From Panax quinquefolius (lineage: Eukaryota > Streptophyta > Magnoliopsida > Apiales > Araliaceae), in assembly GCA_020205615.1 (NCBI GenBank), contig CM035168.1, forward strand, positions 128,846,795 through 128,910,794: 64,000 nucleotides of DNA, in the 5' to 3' direction. Below the pieces are notes generated by a model. It searched no databases, had not been told where the DNA came from, and was given only the letters and a program-made list of their open reading frames with translations. Both the position numbers and the translations under genes were made by a program. Below are positions 1 through 14,747 of the stretch, in pieces; position 1 is the stretch's first letter; each line of letters opens with the position of its first letter.

Positions 1-306
1 GAGCTAATCTCTCACATAAAAAGTATTTATATCAACAGAGACATCATTTCATGAAAAAACAACAAATTATTCTGAGATCTTCGTAACATGGTTGTTCATT
101 GAGGGTAGTTTCTGCACATCACCTCCTGATTTCTACTAAATGAATGCTGCTCCCAGCACTTTTAGAAACTCCAAATTTATAACTGTAAGTTAAGATCCTA
201 ATATACATGTGTTTCCCCATGGCATCATGGTTTTCCATTTTCAATTGATGTTTACAAGCAGATGGAGTTCAGTTGCATAAATGAGTCACTGCACCTTTCA
301 TAACAG

Positions 307-308
<2 letters not shown>

Positions 309-369
<61 letters not shown>
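309..369. repeat. (AT)n microsatellite in RFT1 intron
   Basis: About 30 uninterrupted AT dinucleotides. It lies in the intron that follows the last visible RFT1 exon and begins about 16 bases downstream (in gene sense) of that exon's splice donor. Shorter AT runs occur near 7346, 13907, 16028 and 48056. Confidence 0.95.
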
Positions 370-372
<3 letters not shown>

Positions 373-385
373 AGCTGCAGATTAC

Positions 386-2024
386 CATGAATGAAGATAG
401 CTTGGGCGTATGGATTGGAATAACTTAAATCTTGCCACCAGAAGACAAATACGCAGGCTGCAGTTGAAATGACTACTCCTAATGCAAGAGTCATCCAGTC
501 TATTTTCAAAAGTTTTGCTGCATTTTCCCCATTTGAAGTACCATCACTGTAACAAGAGATTAAAACATTTCATGAGATGCACTATACACATTCATATATT
601 AACAATTCATATGTTATCTATTGTATTTTCCCAAACTGGCATGGCAGGGATTACAAGAGTTATGTCAACATGTCAAAGAAAAACCCATGTATAATTTTAA
701 GCTCTATAGAGGAGACTGAAATTACAATTTACAAGTTCAGTATGAATCATAAATCCATACTTATTTTAGTCGCATGCAAAGTACTACTCAGGATTCATCG
801 TAACTAGTAAAATTAATCAAGTAAATGAACATTGTATTGCAACAAAAGAGTAACTTGCAATTGCATATAAGCATGAGAAATTACCAGCTAAATTCCGCCC
901 TCATGCATTCTCGCCGGAAACCCTCTCGACTAAGGAACAAAACACAAGTGACAAATAAGTGAAATTGCACAGCATACAGCTGCATTGTATAAAGGAAAGA
1001 AATGTAAGACCTGTTGAAATAAACTCATAAAAGCCACAAGTAATTATACATAACTGAACTTTCGCAAAGGGAGAGGATAAAACAAGTAGTAAAACCACAA
1101 CCCTTAAATCGGAACAGCCCTCCGATCTCTATGTAAAACCTAAAAATGCCCCTTAAAAGGCACCCTTTCTCCAAAGCCCACAAAGAAACATTAAAAGAAA
1201 TTCAATTTAAAGCATAATTAAAGTCATACACGGGTCAGCAAAAATCCTAGATAGTAAGTAATTGTTCACATAGAGCTGACAATAATAGTAAGCAATTGTT
1301 TACATCTGGTTAAAATAATCGAATCAGAGCATTCAAAGAGTGGAAAGATACTGTGATGACATATGGCTCAAATTGAAAAAAGGTGAAGAACAAAAATTGG
1401 TCCATACTCTTGATGAATGATATGATGTGCATATTAAATCACAGCTGTTCATGAAAATGCCAAACACTAGTTTATAAAAATTGTATGTTACTTTCTAACT
1501 AAAAACCTCAAATGCAATATAACAACTAAAAGCATCCCAAGTGGCCGGAAAAGTAACTGAATTCCTTCTTAACTTCTCACTGAATAAACAAATCACAATG
1601 TATGATGCTTTGTAACAGGTTGTTACAATCTAATTCAATTTAAAGCACTTAATGAATTACTGCATACAAGGACATTCAAGTTTTAAGCTTAACAAAAATC
1701 AAAATTAGTAACAACGTCTGCTAAGAAATTGCAAAGAATAGTAGATACCGCATAGTCTTTCTCAGTGAGGTGCCTGACGATCCATGTATTGAATATGAAT
1801 GGAATTCCCCGAGACATAAACTGTGTGGCTACAATTACATATATTCATAGATATAATTGAACTACAAAAGATTGATTCAATGAGTAAATGAGGAAGAATG
1901 AAGAAACTAATGCTAACTAACCCATTAGGTACTTGAAAGTGCGAGGCAGATCAGCTGTACGGTCTCCATCTTCAATTAACTGAGATTCCTCCCTCTTTGA
2001 TGAAGAAGAAGTCCCCTTCGACAT
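386..2024 (-). CDS. RFT1: RFT1-like dolichol-oligosaccharide translocation protein, 5' part (four exons)
   Basis: RFT1 is an ER membrane protein needed for N-glycosylation and linked to flipping of the Man5GlcNAc2-PP-dolichol precursor. Four exons can be read on the minus strand: 1922-2024 (starts ATG, MSKGTSSSSKREE), 1749-1828 (FIFNTWIVRHLTEKDYA), 885-979 (LYAVQFHLFVT, LSREGFRR) and 386-546 (NAAKLLKIDWMTL, WWQDLSYSNPYAQA). All have GT/AG borders, and codon phase carries across each join (103, 80, 95 and 161 bases, about 146 codons). The family is about 500 residues, so the remaining exons lie left of the window. The last visible exon contains a hydrophobic membrane segment. The match rests on family-typical wording in each exon and on exon order. 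No lesions are seen. I found no further exon in 1-385. Confidence 0.93.
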
Positions 2025-4206
2025 TTTTTTACTGATGAATTTCAATTAAGGTTTGATGATATACCGTGATAAATAATTTGAAGACTGAGGATGACTTCAC
2101 GAATAAGTTGCAGGAGTCAGGACTGCTGCTTTAGATATACGCTTTCTGATCAATATTACCGTTTTGACCTATAATTCTTTACTATCTTTCAATATTTTCA
2201 GGAATAATTCTTCACCATTTTTTATTTTCAGGCTGTAAAATGATTAGAGTTCGTTTCATAGTCGATTGACTAAATGTTGTCCACTTCAAATATAAATAAT
2301 TTAAATATAAATAAATTTTAAAGTTTTATAAATTAATAGAACATTCTCAAATTACAAATTTTCATCGATCTTCATTTAACTTCATGACTATAATATGTTT
2401 TCTATTATAGTGCCGCTAATTAGAATGAAATTAGAGTCCGAGAAGCTTCAAGGTGAGTAAAAAGGGCGGCGCTTATGGTTTACTTTGAAGAAGAGCGCAA
2501 TTAGCTCAGCTTGGTCGTGACAGTATTTATGGGTTGTTAATTGGAAAAGGCATTATGTGTAATTGACTATAATGCCAAGTATGGTTTTAATATGATTAAG
2601 AGGTATATATATTATCTATCAAAAATCAGAATCAAGGAATCATCAATAAACAATGGCCCACATCATGGAATACCCAAATTGGAGAACCACGTAAATCTCT
2701 TGTGTTCTTCTTAATTTTCTATAGTTTGTGTGCGTGTGTGTGATCCTATATTCTAACAATACTTGAATTATATTCGTTCGTACAATTCAAATTGTTCAAC
2801 TCGATAGCTAAACGAGCCTTAATCAAACTTTATTTTATACTCCATAAATTTTGTAAACTAAATTTGAGTAACTCAATATTGGATTTGACTTTACGCCCTT
2901 GCTTTTGACAAACATAAATATTTTTAGCATTATTTTTTTTTGTTAGACTAGATATTTTTTTTAAGGTGATGTTCTACAGTTTATCTAAATTTGTAATAAC
3001 CAACGAATTGAATATAACATATATCAAGTTTTTAACAAATCAATTGAATTAAAATCTAATTTTTTTCATAAATTCTTAAGGAAAATATAAATTATTCAAA
3101 TTCAAAAGTGTGGTTTTGACCTCACAGGACCACAACACAACCAACACATGCTTTATATTAGATTAGAAGAAATTTTCAATTGGAAAAATTTGCATGCGAA
3201 AATACATCACAATTCAAAAGGAGTCCCCCAATAATAGACTTGCCTTGCCTGCACTTCTAAATCAGTAATAATGGTGAAGTCTAGAACTTTGAACATGGTT
3301 GTAAAAAAGTGAATACAAAATAATGTATTAGATTCAATAATTGATATTTTATCACGTAAGGAAGAACCTAATAACTACTACTATAACATACCACATCATT
3401 TTGTATCATATCATAAAAAATAAAAATAAAAAGACAAGCAAATAATTCAATGAACCCAAACTCCGGAAAATCTTACATTCTAATGAGAGGATTCAACTTT
3501 TGAACCTTCTACGGTAATAATCCACTATACATGGTGTATAAATTATTCTCTCCGTACAAATTTAGATAGTAGGGTAATTTAAACAAACAAAATGATAGTA
3601 GGGTAACTAATATGAATATTTAGACAATTATTTTTCTTAATAAGCATATATTTTTTTAAAAATAGTAAAATTAGATCGATTAAGTATTGGTTAAAGGAAA
3701 TTGTTTTCTATACAGCAGATTAAATACAGCAATTAATTGAACATCCAGCACATTCATAGGAATTCACAAGGACAAACTTAATAATGAATGTTAAAGTAGA
3801 CGTTTCTCTAAACCCTCCTTAACACTGCTCCTTCCCAGGCCAATGCAAGGCCAATAAGGGACAATCCAAAGATCTGGAATTCACAATCATAACACACTAT
3901 TTCAAGATGCAAAACCAAGATGAATTCCCATCCTAGAGTGCAATTAAATAACTGCTACTCCAGCTAAGAACTTTTGCATGCACTTGTAAATTAACAAAAA
4001 TGAAAAAGGCCGGCACTTCAAAGAAAATATATAGGTCTATTGAGAAATAGTTGAAACAAACCAGAACAAAACTTAGTATATCCTTAACTCAGAAAGTTGA
4101 AAATGTTCAGAGATAATCGGGAAAAGGCTTGTAGAAAGAACTAGTATACTAGAGCAGAAAAGCCAATACGATGACAATTTTAGTGACAGAAAACACTGCA
4201 TGAGTA
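2025..4206. other. Intergenic, RFT1 upstream side / RPL15 downstream side
   Basis: AT-rich, without a convincing coding region, RNA gene or terminal-repeat element. The first few hundred bases right of 2024 must hold the RFT1 leader and promoter. I see no clear TATA box or other element to name. Confidence 0.6.
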
Positions 4207-6534
<2,328 letters not shown>

Positions 6535-6643
6535 TACTGAGTTGGTATCGCTCTCACTTCTCAGGCCCTGTTTCTCTCGCTCTCTGGTTTCGGCTGAACA
6601 GAGCTGCGACAGCTGAGGGTAATATAAGAGAGGAAGAACCAAC

Positions 6644-6799
6644 TAGGGTTTTAGTAAGGAACAAATAACTAGTGAAAAGACGAAAGTATCCAACTGTTCT
6701 GGATTGGGCTTAACATTTTTGAGACTTCCCTTTTGGAGTTATGGGCTGATTTCCAAATTAAACAAAATCTAACGGGCTTTGTCGGTTAATATATGGGCT
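6644..6799 (-). promoter_or_regulatory. RPL15 promoter: telo-box and three site II motifs
   Basis: A telo-box core (AAACCCTA on the minus strand, 6644-6651) lies about 110 bases upstream of the ATG. Three TGGGCT words (6705-6710, 6742-6747, 6794-6799) lie 170-265 bases upstream. Site II (TGGGCY) plus telo-box is the known arrangement in plant ribosomal protein gene promoters, where TCP-type factors and telo-box binders drive expression in dividing cells. That they act here is inference from position. Confidence 0.7.
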
Positions 6800-8178
6800 G
6801 TTTTTGGAATTATGAGTTTATGAATTAAGACGAGATGATATTTTTGGATAACACTATTTTTACATGTATTTTTAATATTTTTACATTATTCTTTCTCACA
6901 TGATAACTCATGCATTATTCACTCATTTAAATAATTACAAATTTCCATTTGAAAAGGCTAATTTTTTAACTTCGAATTATTGAACACCATAAATTAAGTT
7001 ATTTTTTATTAGTCAATGAGTTTTATTTCCATTGAAAATTATTAAAATGAGGCAACCAACTTATGCCAAGTTTACTTATATACTAATAAATTTATACATA
7101 ATCACCAAGCAACCAAATCTTTGCTTTAAATTGATTTAATATTAAGTTTATTTAATCCATAAAAAAATAGCAAAAACAGAGCATCTTAATTATGAGGCCT
7201 AGAAAATACAAGTAAGGAAACAACATAGAATTGGTTCAAATTCCTTTTCTTTTTATTTTTTGTTGCTAAATTTAAAATTTGATTGAAATTGAAGAAAAAC
7301 TTATTTTTATTTTGAATTTTCTATTAGTTTTCATGAAAAATAGACTTATATATATATATATAATTTCTGGTCTAAATATAGTAAAATTATGTCAACAAGA
7401 CACTTCACAACAACACTAATTTTGTCTAAATTTTCTTGATTCCTTCTTAGGTATATTTGACTTATTTATTTACAAGATATTAGTAACAAACCTAAATTTT
7501 CTCTAATTTTATTTCTAATATTAATTGGCTCCTTTTCATTTATATATTTGCAAAATATTTCATAACAAAGGTAAAGTTTCTCTAACTTTCTTTTTAATTT
7601 TTAATGGTCCTTCTCACATATATTTTATTTATTTATTTACAATTAAATTTATTTTAGATTTATATGACACACCATGAGATGAGATAAAAAAAATGAGAGA
7701 GGAGATGTCATTGTGGGTCAAATAGTTTTCAAGTAAAAATGGTTATTGGTTGGTTCTAATTTATAAAATTTGGTTATGGTTCTACTAAGAATTAAGACCA
7801 TATTACTTACTTATACAAGTTGTATGAGTTAGAATTAAATAATTATGGATTTAATCTAATGTCAAACCAATTTAAATTTCAAACTGACTATATAATGATT
7901 GAATAAAATAATTTTTTTACCATTTTTCCTCTCCCTAAAATTGTACAAAAATAAACAAACTTGTATTGCGATTGTTATTGAATGTTGTAAATAATATTTG
8001 CTTAATAATTAAAGTGATTTGGTCACACGTATACCTAGTTTTTTTTTTCAATGGAATAAATACAATATCATTGTTTTTTGTATTATCCAAAAAAAATATA
8101 AATGCATTATTTACAAATCTGCCTAAAACGGCCTACTACATAGAAGGGAGAGCAAAACGCTAACTAACTAAACCGAAA
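6800..8178. other. Divergent intergenic region between RPL15 and LPA2
   Basis: AT-rich DNA separating two genes that point away from each other. It contains a short TA run near 7346-7362. I see no coding region or terminal-repeat element. The right end must hold the LPA2 promoter and leader. Confidence 0.6.
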
Positions 8179-9072
8179 ATGGCGCTAATAATCCACTCAT
8201 CCTCTACTTTTCATCTTCTTCTCCACAAACCTCACCTATATTCTCTCTCCAAACCCACAAAATTTTCCATAAAATCCCAATATTCTTCAACAGAGACACC
8301 AATTCCTGATGACACCTCATCCACCGTCGCCCCACCACCAAACAAACCCAACTCAACTGGCCTAGGGTTTGGCTCTTCAACTAATTCATCAGGTTCAAAT
8401 CCAGTAATTGCAAAGAAGAAACAGAAGGGTAAGAGAGAGAGGGCATCAATAATTCGCCGATCACCCATTGAAAAACCCAAGTTTATTTCAGAACAAGATG
8501 AGGGAAAGTTCAAGGAGCAGGGTAAAAATGAGAGTGCTTTTCTTTTTACTTGGTTAGGGCTCGGTTCTATCATATTTGTTCAGGGAATCCTTCTGGCAGT
8601 ATCAGGTATATAATCAGTGACCCTTTTCATATCTGTTTTAATATATATGCAAAGTTATTAAAATTTCATGAGGTAGTTCTTCAATTTATTGTTTTATAAG
8701 TACTGTTTATGTATGTGGTGTTAGTACATAAACTATGATTAGGGAATTTTGCAAATATCTGTGTTTAGTAGGAAGGTTAATTGCAGGGGTTTGTATAATT
8801 TTAATGCTTTTTGAAGAAATTATCCCAGAATGTGGATCATATCAAGAAGTAGAATTTGTTTTATATCTGAAAGTTTTGATTTGTTTTACTTTGAGTTATA
8901 ATGTGGAAACCCTTGCACATTTACAGGTTTCCTACCAGAAGAATGGGATCATTTCTGTGTGAAGTACGTGTACCCATCTTTTACCCCGACAGTTATCTTA
9001 TTTTTTACGGGAACAGTTGCCTATGGAGTGCTGAAGTATGTGCAGAATGAGAAAGCCAATAGTCAAAATTGA
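8179..9072 (+). CDS. LPA2: LOW PSII ACCUMULATION 2-like protein, chloroplastic (two exons)
   Basis: Exon 1 is 8179-8605 and exon 2 is 8927-9072. Phase carries across the GT/AG intron (427 + 146 = 573 bases, 190 residues plus TGA), close to the roughly 185 residues of Arabidopsis LPA2. The first 40 or so residues are Ser/Thr-rich and lack acidic residues, as in a chloroplast transit peptide. A Pro/Ser/Gly-rich linker follows, then the conserved basic block KKQKGKRERASIIRRSP (about residues 80-96). Two hydrophobic segments follow (about 121-142, FTWLGLGSIIFVQG, and about 162-178, TPTVILFFTGTVAYG) with FLPEEWDHF between them. LPA2 is a thylakoid membrane assembly factor for photosystem II, linked to incorporation of CP43. 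No lesions. The chosen ATG is the first in frame and gives the transit peptide. Confidence 0.92.
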
Positions 9073-9217
9073 TATTTTGCGAGTGTAAAATACTTTTGGG
9101 TATTAGCATGAAATGGTGAATCTTGTATCACTGGTGACTATAAATTAGTTTTTTTTTGGCTGTACTATTGTCTGTATTCCTTATCACATTGGAGGTTTTA
9201 TGTGCAATAACCCTGAT

Positions 9218-9273
9218 TTATGAAATGAGAGAAATCAGCAGAGGATTATGAAATGAGAGAAATCAGCAGAGGA
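9218..9273. repeat. 28-bp tandem duplication
   Basis: Two adjacent identical copies (9218-9245 and 9246-9273) of a 28-base unit containing TGAAATGAGAGAAATCAGC, just downstream of LPA2, probably in or near its 3' UTR. Confidence 0.95.
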
Positions 9274-11676
9274 ATTTTCATTAACATGAAGGTTTCTTGT
9301 CATATGTGGATCTTATTAAAAGGTTCTGTTTGCTATAGTTTCCTAGCTAAACATGGTGGATTTCCTTGCGAGTAATGAACTCTTCAGAATTTTTTTTCTT
9401 GCTGCCTGCATTGATCATCTCAAGTTTAAGCTTACCAATTGTTTAGATTTGTATATAGTATGTCGAAGTCACTTGTTTGGAGAGTTCAAAAATATGCAGG
9501 GAGCTTAATTTTATGGCCTGTTGGTGTTCACCATAAGGGAGCTCATGATCTTAGAGCCAGCTTCTAACAGGCATGTAATGAAAAAGATTCATATCAATTG
9601 CAGTTTGCTATTCGACACAACAAACGGTGTATGAAGTTGCATGGTATAGATAATTCAGTAGTATGGAAGATATTTTCTTTGAGCTTGAGCTTGAGCTTAT
9701 GCTGAATTCTCACGTTTGGAACCCGCTTCTACTTGTCCCTCTTCCAGAGTTTTGGTCCGAGTCTGATCTTTTTAACAAGTGACTTCCCATAAATAATGCT
9801 GATGAGTTTCATGTTTGGATGAGTCAATACTTTCCTACCTACAAACCATTTTGGCTTATAGTACTTTGTACCGTGTGGCGAGCTTGTGTTGCGCCTTCCC
9901 AGCACTATATACATCTCTATCATCTTCCTATGATGCAATGAGCATTCATTCGGATTAAAATCAAATTTTGTTTAACTATGTGTTTGACTAGTTATAGTTT
10001 GTGTGCTGCTTATAGCTACTGGTGTTCGCTTCTTAATGTTTAGGTTTGATTTCTATGATTGTCATAAATCATAATGAAAAAGAAACCCAACTGGCATGAC
10101 AATATAATTATGCTGACAAACTTTTTAATATTATATGATTATATATTATCATAAAAGAAATGAAAACTTTTTTTAAACACATATTATTTCCTTGTAACAA
10201 AGGAAGTAGTTCTACATTTTTTTTTACATACAGTAATACGGACGCCATATGGTAAGAAACATGACTCATCTTGATTTGTTTGTTGAGTTAATGTTAGTGT
10301 CATATAAAAATGTTCACAGATACATTTATCACACGATTGACTTTATATGTAAATCATACCAATATACACGTGAGTGTATGTAAAATTTTTTCTTTATCGT
10401 TATTTATTTCGTAAGAGCAGGGTTTTGGGTTTTGGAAAAAAGAGCACATCATATAATAGTAGTACTCCACTAGTAGTATTATCGTTACTCCCTCCATTCT
10501 TATACTCTTAAGTCATTTTAGACTTTTTTTTTTATTCTTAATTATTTATCGTTTGTGGTTATCTAAGAGAATTGATTATTATTTTTTTCAAATTGTCCCT
10601 TATTACTCCACCTAATTTTTTGATCCATATTTATGAGATAAGTGAGGTGAAGGGTATCAAAGACAATTGATAATATAATTAATATTTTTTAATCATTTTC
10701 TTAATTCTTGTGCACATATTTAAAACCACCTATATCAATCATTTCCTTAATTTTTGTGTACATGTAAAAGTAATAAATATGACTCGTGGCTCAAATCCCA
10801 ATATAAGAAAATAGTACTCCACTACTACTAGTAGTAATGTGATTGAAAGCGTTGAATCGTAGAGTAGTGTAGTGGACAAGAAAGAGTGATTATCGAGATT
10901 GAGATGTTTGTTCTCCTAGCGCACAGCCACAAAATATCTTTATCTTTACCTTATCAAGCAAGTTCCCAACATGTCACCACATTTACAGTATATACAGACT
11001 ATTTTTGTTTGTAAGATTATAATTTATAAAATTATAATTTTAAAATTATTAAGTTATTTTATAATTTTTAAATTAATAATTCTAAATATAATTCTTACAA
11101 ATAAATAAGTCACTTAAAATTAATAATTTAATCTCAAGTAATATTATTCTTACAAACATAAACGTGAGGAGTAAAACTAATATGTTAAGCTCGGGGGGAA
11201 ATACTTATTAGAGGCGTGGTGCGTAAAATTTTGATGAAAGTTGTACTAATCATACAAGTTTACATTAAACGTAAATGATAAATATATTTTATATGTGGTC
11301 AAATATAAATTTAAAATAATGTGTGGATAATAAAAAATTTAGTGTATTTATAAATTTTCAATAATAAAATAACTCAAGTGTTATTAAATCTCACATTTTG
11401 TGTTATTTATTTTTTAAGGGTGACTATAGCTTATATCTTTAATCGTCATGGGATGGAGACAAACTTGAAAAATATTTGTCAATGGGACAGATAAAATTAA
11501 AAATATTCATTGTATAGTTTGTTTTGAATAATCTTAAGTGACGTTTATTTGTAAGAATTATAATCTTAATATTATATTATCATAAATTATAAATAATTGT
11601 GAAAAGATAGATAAAATTGTTAAAATGGGGCCACGGACAGCAAGCAAAAACACTCTAGCCTCTAGGAGACGTTATG
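9274..11676. other. Host intergenic DNA up to the Tat insertion site
   Basis: No gene that I can support. A 69-codon open frame on the minus strand (9729-9938) has no recognised motif. A 'CTCCCTCC'-type Stowaway-like end occurs at 10486-10499 without a matching inverted partner. The stretch ends with the target-site copy GTAGT (11677-11681). Confidence 0.6.
11007..11157. repeat. MITE-like AT-rich foldback element
   Basis: About 150 bases beginning GTTTGTAAGATTATAAT (11007) and ending with the imperfect inverse ATTATTCTTACAAAC (11143-11157). Another inward copy of the inverse is at 11086-11101. A half copy of the same end occurs at 11548-11564. It has no coding capacity. A clear target-site duplication is not visible, so the exact borders are uncertain. 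Confidence 0.45.
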
Positions 11677-11681
11677 GTAGT

Positions 11682-12329
11682 TGTTGGGTCATGATATTTC
11701 TCCTTTTTGGGTCGAGCAAGTTGGGCTTACTTATTAAATTAATCCATTAGGCTTCATTATTTAACCTTGAAAGTCATTTGGGCCTAGTCACCATATTACT
11801 TTATTTAATCCTATAAGACGGGCCTGTTCATTGGATTAACCCATCATATCATTTAATATCTATTACTTTGACTCAGTAATGATGAAAAAGCATGACAATG
11901 ATTGACCAAGACACTTGCCATGCATTAATGTGGATGGAAATATATTTAGCCGTACAGATAAATAAATGACCAAAGGTAGTGAGTAGGCTGTAAATGACGG
12001 CGGGACCCATCGATCACGAGGCAAGTGTCGAGAGGTAGTGGGCACGATAAACCCAAGAGAGAGTATCACCTATCAACCAAGTCTTCACAAATGTGAGACG
12101 TTCACATTCATATTCATACATACACACCAATCGAGGATTATGATCTCTCTCAATACACTAGACATTACATCCTCCATTTGTTAACCTTGTGAACACGATA
12201 ATCGACTCTCACGCTCGAAAGCTATCCCCGTGATCCCGTCTGAGCTTGTGGTGTTTATCGTGTTTCTTGTCTGCAGGATCGTAGCGTTTTTACGTGATTG
12301 GGACGTCGAGTAGATTTTAGGCGTTAACA
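11682..12329 (+). repeat. 5' LTR of Tat#1
   Basis: 648 bp starting TGTTGGGTCATGATATTTC and ending GGCGTTAACA (TGTT..AACA ends). It is homologous throughout to 42271-42935 apart from small indels. GTAGT sits immediately outside. Only 25 bases of internal sequence (12330-12354) follow before the S1 insertion. No tRNA-complementary primer site starting TGG is visible directly after the LTR. Confidence 0.88.
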
Positions 12330-12354
12330 TCAAGCTAGAAGGAGGGCCTCGTGA

Positions 12355-14747
12355 TGTGGACGCCCCAAAATAGGTCCATTCCATCCAACTCATTCCGAAG
12401 TCGCCAAATCGTGAGTGCGTAAATAACTACAACTTTATTATTACAACATATAAACTTTGAGTTTAAATACGATATTGCCATCTGTATAATATCCACACGC
12501 AAATAAATCCCCATCATAATTATTGATACATTATTTTACAAAATGGTGAGGACTACTAAACAACTCTCTGTAACCTTCATTCCATACCCCGACTAAGATT
12601 TCGCTACATTCTCGCCTCCCGAGAAGAAAAATGGAACAACAAGGAAAATGGTGAGCTCAACTAGCCCGGTAAAGAATATTATGACTAAGATAATATACAA
12701 CAAATTATCGTTAGTCTTCAACAGGAAAAATCTAATAGAATACAATAGACAACAAATTTTAAATCAATATTCGCAATGAAATAATAATTCATTAGAAGAG
12801 TTAAGTAGAGAATGCAAACTACTATCTTCTATATATGAATTTAAAAGTTCATCGTCGATATTTTATCCCCGTAACATCAATCAATATATATCGGAATCAA
12901 ATATTCATCTTTGCACTACAAGCCAAAGATATTCATCATTGGTCATGTTCATCTAAACATCTGCTCATCTTGCACTACGGCCAAAGATATTAATCGATCG
13001 GTCATGTTCATCTAAACACTGCTCATCTTTCACTACTACGGCCAAAGATATTCATCAAGAAATTATTCATCTTTGCACTACAGCCAAAGATATTCAATAA
13101 TATCATCATTTAAGATCGAGGATGATGAAAATATTTTTAAAAAACGAATCCAAAGTGAAACAAAATGACAAGAATTAAGGATTAAGGATTCGTACTTTTG
13201 TTTTATCCATGTCCAACAATACCTCAAAAATAATCATAGTGGTGTAAAATTCAAGAATGATCAAAACATCGATACAATCAAAATTTAGTATCCGTAATAG
13301 ATATTTTGGACGAAAAGAAGAAATTTCATTTTCGAAATGAATAATGCCGTATCGCGTGAATAAGATAAATATCGTGAATAATCACAGATACGTGAATAGT
13401 AACTCAAACACCAAAAGATAGAAATTTCAAAAAAACATCTTCACGCTTTCGTGAATAGTACTCGTGAATAGTAACTCGTGAATAAGAACTTATGAATAAG
13501 AATCGTGAATAAGAACTCGTGAATAGTAACTCGTGAATAAGAACTCATGAATAAGTGACTCATGAATAAGAAACCCGACATGGAAAAGTTCCAAATTTGA
13601 TAAAAAGTTTCAACTAATATTTCAAAGATAATGATATTGAAGAAATAATATCATTCGAGAAGAAAATAACATCCCTTACCTCGAAAGTCAAGACTTCTTA
13701 AGTAAAACACAGGATATAAGTAATGACTTGAACTTGCAGACCGTATAGCAATACTCAAAGTATACTCAAAATACTCACAAGAATACGCTTCGATAATATA
13801 GAGAGAGAAAACTTGAGTTTCGGTGTAATTTTCAATTCTAACCCAAGACCCTATTTATAGGAAATCGCTTAGAACACCAAAGTTATAAAATTTAATATAA
13901 TAATAATATATATATATATATATATTCCTACGCCAACCAAGACTCCTGAAATCAGCATGTTTACAACACATGGGGGCCAACCAAAACAATAAAAATGTTT
14001 TTGTTGATATAAATAATTAAAACTTCCAAAAATCAATTATTTCGTAACTTTGGAACTTCAATAATTCATAATAAATAGCCCTTTTGTTAGAAAATTCGAA
14101 TCTTACGTTTTTTTATAGGAAATTCAATTCTCTACAACTTTGCAGAAGAAAGTTTTTCCAAATTCCAAACAGAAATTGACCAAATCCACAAACGATCGAT
14201 TTTACGTGTTATAATCAAATTTTCAACCAAGAAATGGGGTCCACCAAACACACAAAACATGTGTTAATCATTTAATGCCACAAAAATACTCTTCCTCCTC
14301 ATATACTCATATATCCCACATTCATTTATAAAATATCACCGTTAATATATTATTAAAATAATATATTTAAATGAATTATTTTATCGAAAAAGATAAAATA
14401 TTAATTTTCAACAATTGTCATTTTAAAATTTTCTCCATCTATATCCACATAAAATCAATATTTTCCTCATCATATAAATCAATAATTAATTATTCACAAA
14501 TAATATTACAGAATCACGAGATTGGCAACCGTGCCGTTCAGGAAGAGGGGCTTTCAATAAGGATCTCTCCTCATCTTGGCCAAGCAATTAGGTGACCAAA
14601 CCTAAACTAATATTCCCTAAACAATAATGAATATTTTATAACCACTGCTTTATTCAAATATTTGCGTATTTTACCCATAACTATCCACATTAATCAAATC
14701 AAATACACTGGTAAAATAATAAAAGAAACTACAACTTTATTATTACA
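12355..14747 (-). repeat. S1#1 outer left LTR (internally deleted)
   Basis: Begins TGTGGACGCCCC, near the family end TGTGACGCCCCC. It carries the 'CATCTTTGCAC..GCCAAAGATATTC' tandem units (about 12900-13100), the GTGAATAGTAACTC minisatellite (about 13440-13575) and a TATA-like CTATTTATAG (13851-13860). About 400 bp present in other copies is missing at ACCAAAC near 14600, which looks like a deletion between two ACCAAAC words. The terminal bases at the right are lost. Confidence 0.75.

Noticed and set aside
252..509. 85-codon minus-strand frame with a long Ile-Tyr repeat
   Set aside because: It is RFT1 exon 4 read through its splice donor into the AT microsatellite; the repeat is intronic.
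8232..8573. 113-codon frame opposite LPA2
   Set aside because: Shadow of LPA2 exon 1 on the other strand.
9729..9938. 69-codon basic frame downstream of LPA2
   Set aside because: No recognisable family, no splice or promoter support; could be chance.
10461..10828. Stowaway-like element with a CTCCCTCC end and flanking AGTACTCCACT words
   Set aside because: No inverted CTCCCTCC partner at the other end, and the flanking words are partly palindromic, so the element cannot be delimited.
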